The notes under the pieces: model-generated | Told to the model about the DNA's origin: nothing | Seen by the model: the letters and a program-made list of their open reading frames with translations, nothing else | Database searches by the model: none | DNA from: an uncultured Dorea sp. | GTDB taxonomy: Bacteria; Bacillota_A; Clostridia; Lachnospirales; Lachnospiraceae | Reading direction: 5' to 3' | Assembly: GCA_948468495.1 (NCBI GenBank) | Contig: CAOKJI010000069.1 | Coordinates: 1 to 7,701 of the forward strand | DNA: 7,701 nucleotides | Program-made: the position numbers and the translations under genes | In this document: piece by piece, positions 1 to 5,572 of the stretch | How positions within the stretch are numbered: position 1 is the stretch's first letter | Layout: each line of letters opens with the position of its first letter

Positions 1-20
1 TCCTCCCCGCAGATGCGCAT
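1..20 (-). CDS. possible 5' end of the next dcw gene (partial, unidentified)
   Basis: An ATG at 18-20 on the minus strand, followed by codons for M-R-I-C-G-E, runs off the left edge. It lies 23 bp after the ftsW/spoVE stop, and a GGAGG (25-29) sits 4 bases before it, so translation could begin here. By position the gene would be divIB/ftsQ or murG in related clusters. The six residues do not resemble the usual glycine-rich MurG start and are too few to identify anything. A second strong Shine-Dalgarno-like stretch lies at 1-8, so the true start may be just outside the window and this short reading frame may be leader only. Confidence 0.3.
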
Positions 21-29
21 GAATCCTCC
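1..29 (-). promoter_or_regulatory. two candidate ribosome binding sites before the next gene
   Basis: On the minus strand GGAGG at 25-29 precedes an ATG at 18-20 with 4 intervening bases. GGGGAGGA at 1-8 is a second, equally strong match to the 16S anti-Shine-Dalgarno and would serve a start codon a few bases beyond the window edge. The sequence shows that a gene begins here, but not which site sets the start. Confidence 0.6.
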
Positions 30-43
30 GTAACTTTGTAATA

Positions 44-1126
44 TCATTTTACCAAAGAAGATACGCTAAGTACAAGCCCCATTTCCAGAAGGAGGAAAAC
101 AACCGAAGTTCCCCCGTAACTGATAAACGGCAATGTGATTCCCGTATTTGGAATGGTATTTGTAACAACTGCTATATTCAATATGACCTGTATCATCATA
201 TGCGCCATCGCGCCCGATGCAATCAGCGCTCCGAATAAATCGGCGGCATGGGTTGCGATTACAAAGAAACGCCAGATTAAAATCAGAAATAATATCAGAA
301 TAAATCCGGCTCCAAACAGCCCTAATTCCTCACAGACAATCGAAAAAATCATATCATTCTGGGCCTCCGGCACAAAGCCAAGCTTTTGTACGCTCTCCCC
401 CAGTCCCCTGCCGAAAAGACCGCCGGAGCCTATTGCATACAGCCCCTGCAGAGTCTGATAACCCTTCTCAAACTTCTCCGGATTTCTCCAGATTGCAAGC
501 CTCTCCAGACGATAGCTTTCCAAAGCAAGAAAGATTCCCATAAAGCCGCATCCCAGCGCTCCCATCCAGATAAACTGCGCATATTTCGGACTTGCCACAA
601 AAACCAGAATAACCCCGATTCCCAGTATGATAATCGCCGTACTCAAATTGCTCGCACCCACCAGACCTACAATCGGCAGAATGCTGACCATAATCATAAA
701 CATGGTCCGCATATTGCCCATTTTTTTCACATTTTTTGTAACCAGATATGCCAGAAACAAAATGACCGCGACTTTGGCAAACTCTGAGGGCTGAAATGAA
801 AAAGGCCCTAAAGACAGCCATCTTTTGGACCCGTTATACTCATCTCCGAACAACATAACCGCAATGGATAAAAAAATTGCTATCACATATCCCGGGAGCG
901 CAAAACGTCTCCAGATATGATAGTCCATACCTGCCATTACAAACATTGCAGCAATGCCAAGAAGGGTGGCAAACACCTGCTTTTTCAGATAATAAAAGGA
1001 ATCATGAAACTTCACTTCCCCGTTATACGCACTGGTACTGTACAAAATTACAAGTCCCATTATCATCAGTAGAAATAACGCTGCAAGAAGCGTGTAATCA
1101 TATTTTCTCTTTTTTGATTCCGGCAC
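44..1126 (-). CDS. ftsW: SEDS family peptidoglycan polymerase, FtsW/SpoVE type
   Basis: A 360-residue polytopic membrane protein of the SEDS (RodA/FtsW/SpoVE) family, which polymerises lipid II into glycan strands together with a class B PBP. Visible family signatures are RWLSLGPFSFQPSEFAK (102-118), the GSGGLFGRGLG loop (233-243), PEAQNDMIF (253-261) holding the extracellular acidic residue Asp258 that corresponds to the catalytic Asp of SEDS enzymes, and NTGITLPFISYGGTS (327-341) near the C-terminus. About ten hydrophobic segments are apparent. The usual PDLGT-like motif reads SNLSTA (159-164), with Asn for Asp. The start is GTG: no ATG fits better, and a GGAGG follows directly after the murD stop, 11 bases before the GTG, which is rather long. 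It occupies the B. subtilis spoVE position; the sequence alone does not say whether it serves septation, sporulation or both. Confidence 0.95.
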   Translation of the reverse strand: MPESKKRKYDYTLLAALFLLMIMGLVILYSTSAYNGEVKFHDSFYYLKKQVFATLLGIAAMFVMAGMDYHIWRRFALPGYVIAIFLSIAVMLFGDEYNGSKRWLSLGPFSFQPSEFAKVAVILFLAYLVTKNVKKMGNMRTMFMIMVSILPIVGLVGASNLSTAIIILGIGVILVFVASPKYAQFIWMGALGCGFMGIFLALESYRLERLAIWRNPEKFEKGYQTLQGLYAIGSGGLFGRGLGESVQKLGFVPEAQNDMIFSIVCEELGLFGAGFILILFLILIWRFFVIATHAADLFGALIASGAMAHMMIQVILNIAVVTNTIPNTGITLPFISYGGTSVVFLLLEMGLVLSVSSLVK

Positions 1127-1137
1127 CTTGTCTGCTG

Positions 1138-1142
1138 CCTCC
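1138..1142 (-). promoter_or_regulatory. ribosome binding site for the GTG-started ftsW/spoVE
   Basis: GGAGG on the minus strand immediately follows the TAG stop of murD (1143-1145) and lies 11 bases before the GTG at 1124-1126. The long spacing together with the GTG start suggests modest initiation or coupling to murD termination. No alternative ATG lies closer in frame. Confidence 0.65.
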
Positions 1143-2495
1143 CTATAAGGAATTTACAATCTCTTTGAACTTATCTCCCCGTTCTTCATAATTCTTAAAC
1201 ATGCCCCAGCTCGCACATGCAGGCGAGAGCAATACCGCATCGCCCGGCTTAGCCAGCTTAGCGGCTGTAAGAACCGCCTCCTCAAAGGTATCAAATAGCG
1301 CAATATCGCGAAAACCGCTTTCCTTTGCCTCTTTCTCAATCTTCTCCTTTGTCTCTCCAATCAGAAGCAGCTTCTTCACTCTTCCCTCAAAACTTTCAAT
1401 CCATTCTTTGTAGGAAGACTGCTTATCATAGCCCCCGCCAATGAGATAAGTGGGCCGAATCATCGCCTGAATCCCCTTAATCGCCGCGTCCGGATTCGTT
1501 CCCTTTGAATCATTATAATAGGCGACTCCATTCTTCTCAGCTACAAATTCAATTCTGTGCTCTACGCCTGCAAATGCCCGGATTGTCCTGCGAATGCTCT
1601 CCATTGGAATGCCGTAAGCCGCCGCCATAGCTACAGCCGCCATTACATTCTCGTAATTATGCGTCCCAAGAAGTTTCAGTTCCTTTACACTGCATACCAC
1701 ACATTCTTCCGGATTCCGGTAAATGATATTGCCTTCATCCAGATAAATGCCTTTCTCTAGTTTACGCTGACTGCTGAAATATAGAACCTTAGGAATCAAT
1801 GTTTCTCCAAATTCCCGCAGAATCTCATCCTCATAGTTGAGTACGCAGATATCATCCGCCTTTTGATTCCTGGCTACATTCTTCTTCGCTTCAATATATG
1901 CCTCCATCGTATGATGACGATTCAAATGATCCGGCGTAATATTAAGAATCGCGGACACCCGCGGCTTAAAATCTACTATCGTCTCCAACTGGAAACTGCT
2001 CATCTCAGCCACAACAACCGAATCATCCCTTGTCTTCTCCACCACATTCGTATAAGGAGTCCCTATATTACCTACTACAAACACGCTGTCCTTTGCATCC
2101 TTCATAATCTCGCCCAGAAGAGCGGTTGTCGTAGTCTTTCCATTCGTTCCTGTAATGGCAAATACATCTCCCTTTCCAAGCTCATAGGCAAGCTCCACTT
2201 CCCCGACTACCGGAATCCCTTTTTCCCTCATCCGGTTCACAACTGGAATATCCGTCGGCACACCGGGACTAATCACTACAAAGTCCAGTTCCTCCAAAAG
2301 CTTCTCCGGAAATTCCCCGAGAACAATCTGTATCCTGCTTTCTTTTTTCATCTTATTCCGAATTGCCTTTTTCTCCAGCTTGTCGTTGGCGTCATAGAGC
2401 GTAACCTGCGCCCCGCGTCCTTCCAAAATCCCTGCCGCTCCAATTCCGCTAATCCCGGAACCGAACACAAGAACCCTTTTTCCTGTTATCTTCAT
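1143..2495 (-). CDS. murD: UDP-N-acetylmuramoyl-L-alanine--D-glutamate ligase (MurD)
   Basis: Cytoplasmic Mur ligase that adds D-glutamate to UDP-MurNAc-L-alanine using ATP. At 450 residues it has normal family length. In order: an N-terminal Rossmann-type UDP-binding domain starting KRVLVFGSGISGIGAAG (6-22); the ATP loop GTNGKTTTT (116-124); AEMSSFQLE (163-171) with the metal-binding glutamate; TPDHLNRH (187-194) followed by a lysine pair at 204-205, in the region of the carbamylated lysine; GTHNYENVMAA (277-287); EHRIE (312-316); NDSKGTNPDA (328-337); and LLSPACASWGMFKNYEERG (422-440). In that last motif the residue after SW is Gly where many homologues have Asp. The ATG start has an AGGAGG 5 bases upstream (2501-2506). 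The gene lies 14 bp after mraY and 16 bp before ftsW, so it is cotranscribed with both. Confidence 0.98.
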   Translation of the reverse strand: MKITGKRVLVFGSGISGIGAAGILEGRGAQVTLYDANDKLEKKAIRNKMKKESRIQIVLGEFPEKLLEELDFVVISPGVPTDIPVVNRMREKGIPVVGEVELAYELGKGDVFAITGTNGKTTTTALLGEIMKDAKDSVFVVGNIGTPYTNVVEKTRDDSVVVAEMSSFQLETIVDFKPRVSAILNITPDHLNRHHTMEAYIEAKKNVARNQKADDICVLNYEDEILREFGETLIPKVLYFSSQRKLEKGIYLDEGNIIYRNPEECVVCSVKELKLLGTHNYENVMAAVAMAAAYGIPMESIRRTIRAFAGVEHRIEFVAEKNGVAYYNDSKGTNPDAAIKGIQAMIRPTYLIGGGYDKQSSYKEWIESFEGRVKKLLLIGETKEKIEKEAKESGFRDIALFDTFEEAVLTAAKLAKPGDAVLLSPACASWGMFKNYEERGDKFKEIVNSL

Positions 2496-2509
2496 AGTTT
2501 CCTCCTATA

Positions 2510-3466
2510 TTATATGGCCATCAACGCGACCAGACACAGAATCGTAGTCGCAATGGAAAATACCGCAACAATCCTGGTCTCCGACCATCCGCACAATTCA
2601 AAATGATGATGAATCGGCGCCATTTTAAAAATCCTTTTGCCTCCAGTCTTTTTAAAATACGTTACCTGTATCATAACTGACAGTACTTCTACGAGATAGA
2701 TTAGACCAACAATTAATATAAAAAGCGGCATCTGAAGCATATACGCTGTGGAAGCCACAAAACCTCCCAGCGCCAGAGAACCCGTATCTCCCATAAATAC
2801 ACTCGCCGGATACACATTAAATAAAAGAAATCCCAGCAAAGCTCCCACTACCGCGCAGGTCGCCGGCTCAATCCCACTCTTGCTTCCGATTGCAACCACC
2901 GTAAAAAATGTTGCCACCAGCACCGTAACGCTGGAAGCAAGACCATCCAGTCCATCGGTAAAATTAACGCCGTTCACCGTACCGATTACCGCTATAAACA
3001 GAAGCGGAATGGCAAGCCAGCCCAAATCCAGATATTTCCCCCCGCTAAACGGCACCAGCATAGTCAGCGAAATATTCGTCACCTTAACCAGATAAAATGC
3101 AAATATCGCCGTTACCAGAATCTGTAAGGCCATCTTCTGTTTCGGGAACAAACCGTCGGAACGCTTCATAACAACCTTCAGATAATCATCCAGGAATCCT
3201 ATCAGACCAAAGCCCAGCGTCACAAAGAGAATCGGAATAATCTGAGGATTCGTCCTGATATAAAATACAGAAGTAATTACAATACTAAGCAGAATAATGA
3301 CTCCTCCCATGGTAGGAGTTCCAGCCTTTTTTAAATGTTCTTTCACGCCCTCTTCCCGTTCGGTCTGTCCCATCTTAAGCCTGCGCAGAATAGGAATGAT
3401 TACCGGCCCGATTACAGCGCTGAGCGCAAAGGAAATCAGAACCGGCATAAATATTCTATAGTCCAT
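2510..3466 (-). CDS. mraY: phospho-N-acetylmuramoyl-pentapeptide transferase (MraY)
   Basis: Integral membrane enzyme that transfers phospho-MurNAc-pentapeptide from UDP to undecaprenyl phosphate, producing lipid I. At 318 residues it is typical of Gram-positive MraY. Signatures: TPTMGG (50-55); GFLDDYLKV (90-98) with the Asp93/Asp94 pair; NGVNFTDGLDGLA (165-177) with the Mg-associated aspartates; FMGDTGSLALGG (224-235); and the cytoplasmic APIHHHFE (283-290) substrate-binding loop. Around ten hydrophobic helices separate these loops. The ATG start is preceded by GAGGTG with 4 intervening bases. It lies 59 bp after the upstream PBP gene and has its own strong promoter, so mraY, murD and ftsW can be expressed independently of the PBP genes. 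murE, which lies just upstream of mraY in B. subtilis, is absent. Confidence 0.98.
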   Translation of the reverse strand: MDYRIFMPVLISFALSAVIGPVIIPILRRLKMGQTEREEGVKEHLKKAGTPTMGGVIILLSIVITSVFYIRTNPQIIPILFVTLGFGLIGFLDDYLKVVMKRSDGLFPKQKMALQILVTAIFAFYLVKVTNISLTMLVPFSGGKYLDLGWLAIPLLFIAVIGTVNGVNFTDGLDGLASSVTVLVATFFTVVAIGSKSGIEPATCAVVGALLGFLLFNVYPASVFMGDTGSLALGGFVASTAYMLQMPLFILIVGLIYLVEVLSVMIQVTYFKKTGGKRIFKMAPIHHHFELCGWSETRIVAVFSIATTILCLVALMAI

Positions 3467-3476
3467 ATTACACCTC

Positions 3477-3496
3477 GTTATTTCTTTTGTTATTTC
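3477..3496 (-). repeat. short direct repeat in the mraY leader
   Basis: In the mRNA sense GAAATAAC occurs twice, at 3489-3496 and 3477-3484, separated by AAAA, immediately before the GAGGTG ribosome binding site. This could be an A-rich unstructured leader that favours ribosome access, or chance in an AT-rich spacer. No function can be assigned. Confidence 0.4.
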
Positions 3497-3510
3497 GTCT
3501 TAACTACAAT

Positions 3511-3539
3511 AGTATACTGCATTTGCTACTCTTTTTCAA
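3511..3539 (-). promoter_or_regulatory. sigma-A type promoter for mraY-murD-ftsW
   Basis: On the minus strand TTGAAA (3534-3539) and TATACT (3511-3516) are separated by exactly 17 bases; each hexamer matches the TTGACA/TATAAT consensus at 5 of 6 positions. The -35 box lies in the last codons of the upstream PBP gene and the -10 box is just after its stop. The predicted start is near 3504, giving a leader of about 38 bases before the mraY ATG. This is the best promoter match I saw in the intergenic spaces. Confidence 0.75.
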
Positions 3540-5244
3540 TGCCAAGATAAGGAAGTATATTCTCAAAAATCGTCCCGATGACCGGCGCTGCGATTGTTCC
3601 GCCGTAATAGACTCCCTGGGGATTATAAATAATACACATTCCGATAACCTGCGGATCATCGGCCGGCGCAAATCCGATAAAGGAAGAAATGTATTTATTA
3701 GCGCTTCTGGGCAGAGTCTGGGAAGTAGCTGTTTTCCCGCCGATTCGATAGCCCTCAATCGCCGCGTTCTTTCCTCCTCCTTCTGACACAACGCTTTCTA
3801 AGAGCGTCCGCATGGTGGCCGACGTTTCTTCTGAAAGAATCCGCTCTCCTTTATCACTGGAAAATGTCTTTACCACCCGGCCGTCTTTATCTAGCACCCG
3901 CACGCCAAAATGCGGCGTAACCCTCTGACCTCCGTTAATAATAGAGCTCACCGTTGCCGCCATCTGTACCGGCGTAATCTGGAAAGACTGACCAAAAGAC
4001 ATGGTAGCAAGCTCCACCTGCCCGATATTCGCCTTATTGTGCATAATTGTCGACGCTTCGCCGGGAAGGTCTACCCCTGTATTTCCAAGAAGTCCGAATT
4101 GCTCATAATAGTGATAGAAAGAATCTACTCCGAGACGAAGACCGATATTGATAAATACGGGATTACAGGAATTCTGAATCCCCTGTACAAAGGTCTCTCC
4201 GCCATGTCCACCCACTTTATGACAGCGTATTTTACGGTCCTCCACCACATAATACCCCGGACAGCTAAAAGTATCGTCAAGCGACACTACTCCCTCTTCT
4301 AAACAGGCTGCAGCGGTTACTACTTTAAAGATGGAGCCCGGTTCATAGGTATCATTGATACTCCGGTTTCTCCACATTTGATTCAGAGCATTCTGCTTTT
4401 CTTCCTCTGACATCCCTTCCGCTCCTTCCGGCAGGCTAAAGGGGTCATTCAAGTTAAATTCCGGCACGTTCACCATCGCAAGCAACTCTCCGTTCTGGGG
4501 ATTCATCAGATTAATCGACACTCCGTCCGCCTGCTTCTCTTCCATGACCTTCTCCGCCATCTGCTGGGCATACATCTGAATGTTATAATCCAGACTAAGC
4601 TGCAGGGTATTGCCTGCCACTGGTTCAATCCGGTCCTCCGCCACTCCGTCAAGTTCCACGCCTCTGGCGTCTGTGGTTGTAAGAATCTTACCATTCTTAC
4701 CCTTTAAGTATTCTTCATATTTTACCTCAAGTCCAATAATCCCCTGATTGTCCCCGCCGGTAAATCCAAGTACGGTAGAGGCCAGTTCATTATAGGGATA
4801 ATAGCGCTTAAAATCTTCATCCACTTTCACTCCGTCAAGCTCAAGATTCCGAATCCTGTCTCCAATTTCTTTATCCACATTGGTCTTGATTCTTTCAATC
4901 GAAGATACCTTCTCTACCCGGGTCCGCACCGTACTCTCGTCCATTTCCAGAATATCAGACAAAGCCTGAATTACTCCTTCCGAATCTGTAATCTGACTGT
5001 GAATAACGGAAATCGTACAAACCGTCCTGTTTGTGGCAAGCACCGTTCCCTTAGCGTCCACAATCTCCCCTCTGGCCGCCTTGATATCCCTCTCTCTTTC
5101 ATGCAGATCCTTTGCCTTCTCCTGATAGTATTCCGCATCAAATACCATAAGATATACCAGTCTGCCGATTAAGAAGATAATAACTGCCAGGGCAAAGAAA
5201 AATACAATACAGATTTTTCTTTTATTATAAGTCTTATTTTTCAA
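3526..5244 (-). CDS. spoVD: class B penicillin-binding protein transpeptidase, SpoVD-like
   Basis: Membrane-anchored D,D-transpeptidase of 572 residues. A short basic N-terminus and one transmembrane segment (about 11-33) precede a PBP dimerisation domain (from about GEIVDAKGTVLATN, 59-72) and a transpeptidase domain (about 235-568). Active-site motifs are YEPGSIFK with nucleophile Ser304 and Lys307, then SCN (359-361). The third motif reads KTA (504-506, codons AAA ACA GCT) instead of the usual KTG. No PASTA domain follows; the protein stops just after the transpeptidase fold, whereas B. subtilis SpoVD has one. Cysteines at 328, 341 and 360 surround the active site. The start is TTG, with GTGAGG 8 bases upstream and no ATG or GTG in frame back to the preceding stop. 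The spoVD name rests on position between pbpB and mraY plus the cysteine spacing; a second division PBP is the alternative. Confidence 0.85.
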   Translation of the reverse strand: MKNKTYNKRKICIVFFFALAVIIFLIGRLVYLMVFDAEYYQEKAKDLHERERDIKAARGEIVDAKGTVLATNRTVCTISVIHSQITDSEGVIQALSDILEMDESTVRTRVEKVSSIERIKTNVDKEIGDRIRNLELDGVKVDEDFKRYYPYNELASTVLGFTGGDNQGIIGLEVKYEEYLKGKNGKILTTTDARGVELDGVAEDRIEPVAGNTLQLSLDYNIQMYAQQMAEKVMEEKQADGVSINLMNPQNGELLAMVNVPEFNLNDPFSLPEGAEGMSEEEKQNALNQMWRNRSINDTYEPGSIFKVVTAAACLEEGVVSLDDTFSCPGYYVVEDRKIRCHKVGGHGGETFVQGIQNSCNPVFINIGLRLGVDSFYHYYEQFGLLGNTGVDLPGEASTIMHNKANIGQVELATMSFGQSFQITPVQMAATVSSIINGGQRVTPHFGVRVLDKDGRVVKTFSSDKGERILSEETSATMRTLLESVVSEGGGKNAAIEGYRIGGKTATSQTLPRSANKYISSFIGFAPADDPQVIGMCIIYNPQGVYYGGTIAAPVIGTIFENILPYLGIEKE

Positions 5245-5252
5245 ACAAAAAA

Positions 5253-5258
5253 CCTCAC
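5253..5258 (-). promoter_or_regulatory. ribosome binding site fixing the TTG start of the spoVD-like gene
   Basis: GTGAGG on the minus strand is 8 bases before the TTG at 5242-5244. Reading upstream in the same frame, no ATG or GTG occurs before a TGA, and the transmembrane segment begins about 10 codons in. The TTG is therefore the only credible start. Confidence 0.7.
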
Positions 5259-5273
5259 ATAACGATTCCCTAT

Positions 5274-5302
5274 AGTTTACGGCACGTCATGCAAGGTTAT
5301 TC
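5274..5302 (-). promoter_or_regulatory. candidate sigma-E type (sporulation) promoter for the spoVD-like gene
   Basis: On the minus strand GAATAAC (5296-5302) and CGTAAACT (5274-5281) are separated by 14 bases. Against the B. subtilis sigma-E consensus (KMATATT, 14 bases, CATACAMT) this matches 5 of 7 and 6 of 8 positions with ideal spacing. The predicted start near 5266 would give a short leader containing the ribosome binding site. spoVD is a sigma-E gene in B. subtilis, which makes the match more believable. Short degenerate motifs also arise by chance, and I found no good sigma-A promoter in this gap. Confidence 0.35.
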
Positions 5303-5336
5303 CAGTTTCTTTTAATTTTTTTCGGGGAGGACGCAG

Positions 5337-5504
5337 TTATGAGCAGGGCGGCAGGAGCGCAGACGGGACAACATTCCGGTGAACTAACGGCCAACGGAGA
5401 CTAAGACACTCAGGAGAGCCTTCGTGCCCAAGTCTCCGTAAGCCGTTATTTCGCCTCCATGAAAAGCGTCCCTGCATGGTCTGTGCTCCTGCCGCCCTGC
5501 TCAT
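5337..5504 (-). other. 55-codon ORF spanning the palindrome (doubtful coding)
   Basis: An uninterrupted reading frame begins at an ATG inside the right arm (5502-5504) and ends at a TAA inside the left arm (5337-5339), so the palindrome supplies both ends. The product begins MSRAAGAQT and ends LLPPCS, is rich in Arg, Leu and Pro, and has no recognisable domain. No ribosome binding site is evident upstream. It is probably a by-product of the repeat that automated annotation would call a hypothetical protein; a real small peptide cannot be excluded. Confidence 0.15.
5339..5404 (+). other. 21-codon plus-strand ORF in the left arm with a good ribosome binding site (doubtful)
   Basis: The left arm carries ATG at 5339-5341 in the same context as the minus-strand ORF, so it also begins MSRAAGAQT, and it ends at TAA 5402-5404. 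A GGAGG (5326-5330) lies 8 bases upstream, a better initiation context than the minus-strand copy has. No plus-strand promoter is evident. It is recorded because the shared start is unusual, not because coding is likely. Confidence 0.12.
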
Positions 5505-5510
5505 AACTGC

Positions 5511-5572
5511 TGTTTATCGTATACGGAAAAATCTGCTGACGCAGCCTCTGTGAATTTTGGCTGGCTTTCAGT
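5511..5572. other. spacer between pbpB stop and the palindrome, nothing convincing
   Basis: These 62 bases follow the pbpB stop. They contain only 4-base-pair hairpins around 5533-5545, followed in the minus-strand sense by A-TTTTT, too weak to call a terminator. No reading frame, tRNA or good promoter is visible. The remainder of the gap, 5245-5332, holds the start signals of the spoVD-like gene and an AT-rich stretch. Confidence 0.5.

Larger units (their letters stand above)
5333..5510. repeat. 178-bp GC-rich nested palindrome (MITE-like or hairpin repeat element)
   Basis: The outer arms 5333-5364 and 5479-5510 are 32-base inverted repeats differing at one position (G5359 opposite T5484, a G-U wobble in a plus-strand transcript). 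Inside, 5365-5369 pairs with 5468-5472, 5372-5374 with 5459-5461, 5378-5383 with 5450-5455 (one wobble), 5385-5391 with 5442-5448, and 5394-5402 with 5431-5439. The apical 28 bases hold a small CAC/AGG...CCT/GTG hairpin. The whole unit therefore folds as one long interrupted hairpin on either strand. It is clearly more GC-rich than its flanks and sits in the only large gap of the cluster. No poly-T tract follows it on either strand, so it is not a standard intrinsic terminator, and no target-site duplication is obvious. I infer an inserted non-autonomous repeat; a structured RNA or processing element is the alternative. Confidence 0.85.

Noticed and set aside
135..787. Plus-strand open frames opposite ftsW (135-458 and 386-787) and the minus-strand 468-821 frame
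   Set aside because: They overlap a clearly identified SEDS protein in other frames, have no family motifs and mutually overlap; they are shadows.
1863..2606. Long 247-codon plus-strand open frame opposite murD and across the mraY-murD junction
   Set aside because: Its translation is rich in His, Arg, Ile and Asn without any domain, and it crosses two confidently identified genes on the opposite strand.
5271..5297. TTGCAT...TATAGG on the minus strand as a sigma-A promoter for the spoVD-like gene
   Set aside because: The spacer is only 14 bases, too short for sigma-A, and the -10 box is poor.
5330..5515. The palindrome as an intrinsic terminator between the PBP genes
   Set aside because: In the operon direction it is followed by an A-rich stretch rather than a T tract, and on the plus strand by TGTTTATCG; neither gives the required poly-U after the stem.
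5526..5546. Small GCTG/CAGC hairpin followed by ATTTTT after the pbpB stop, as a terminator
   Set aside because: The stem is only 4 base pairs and competes with other short pairings; it is too weak to call.
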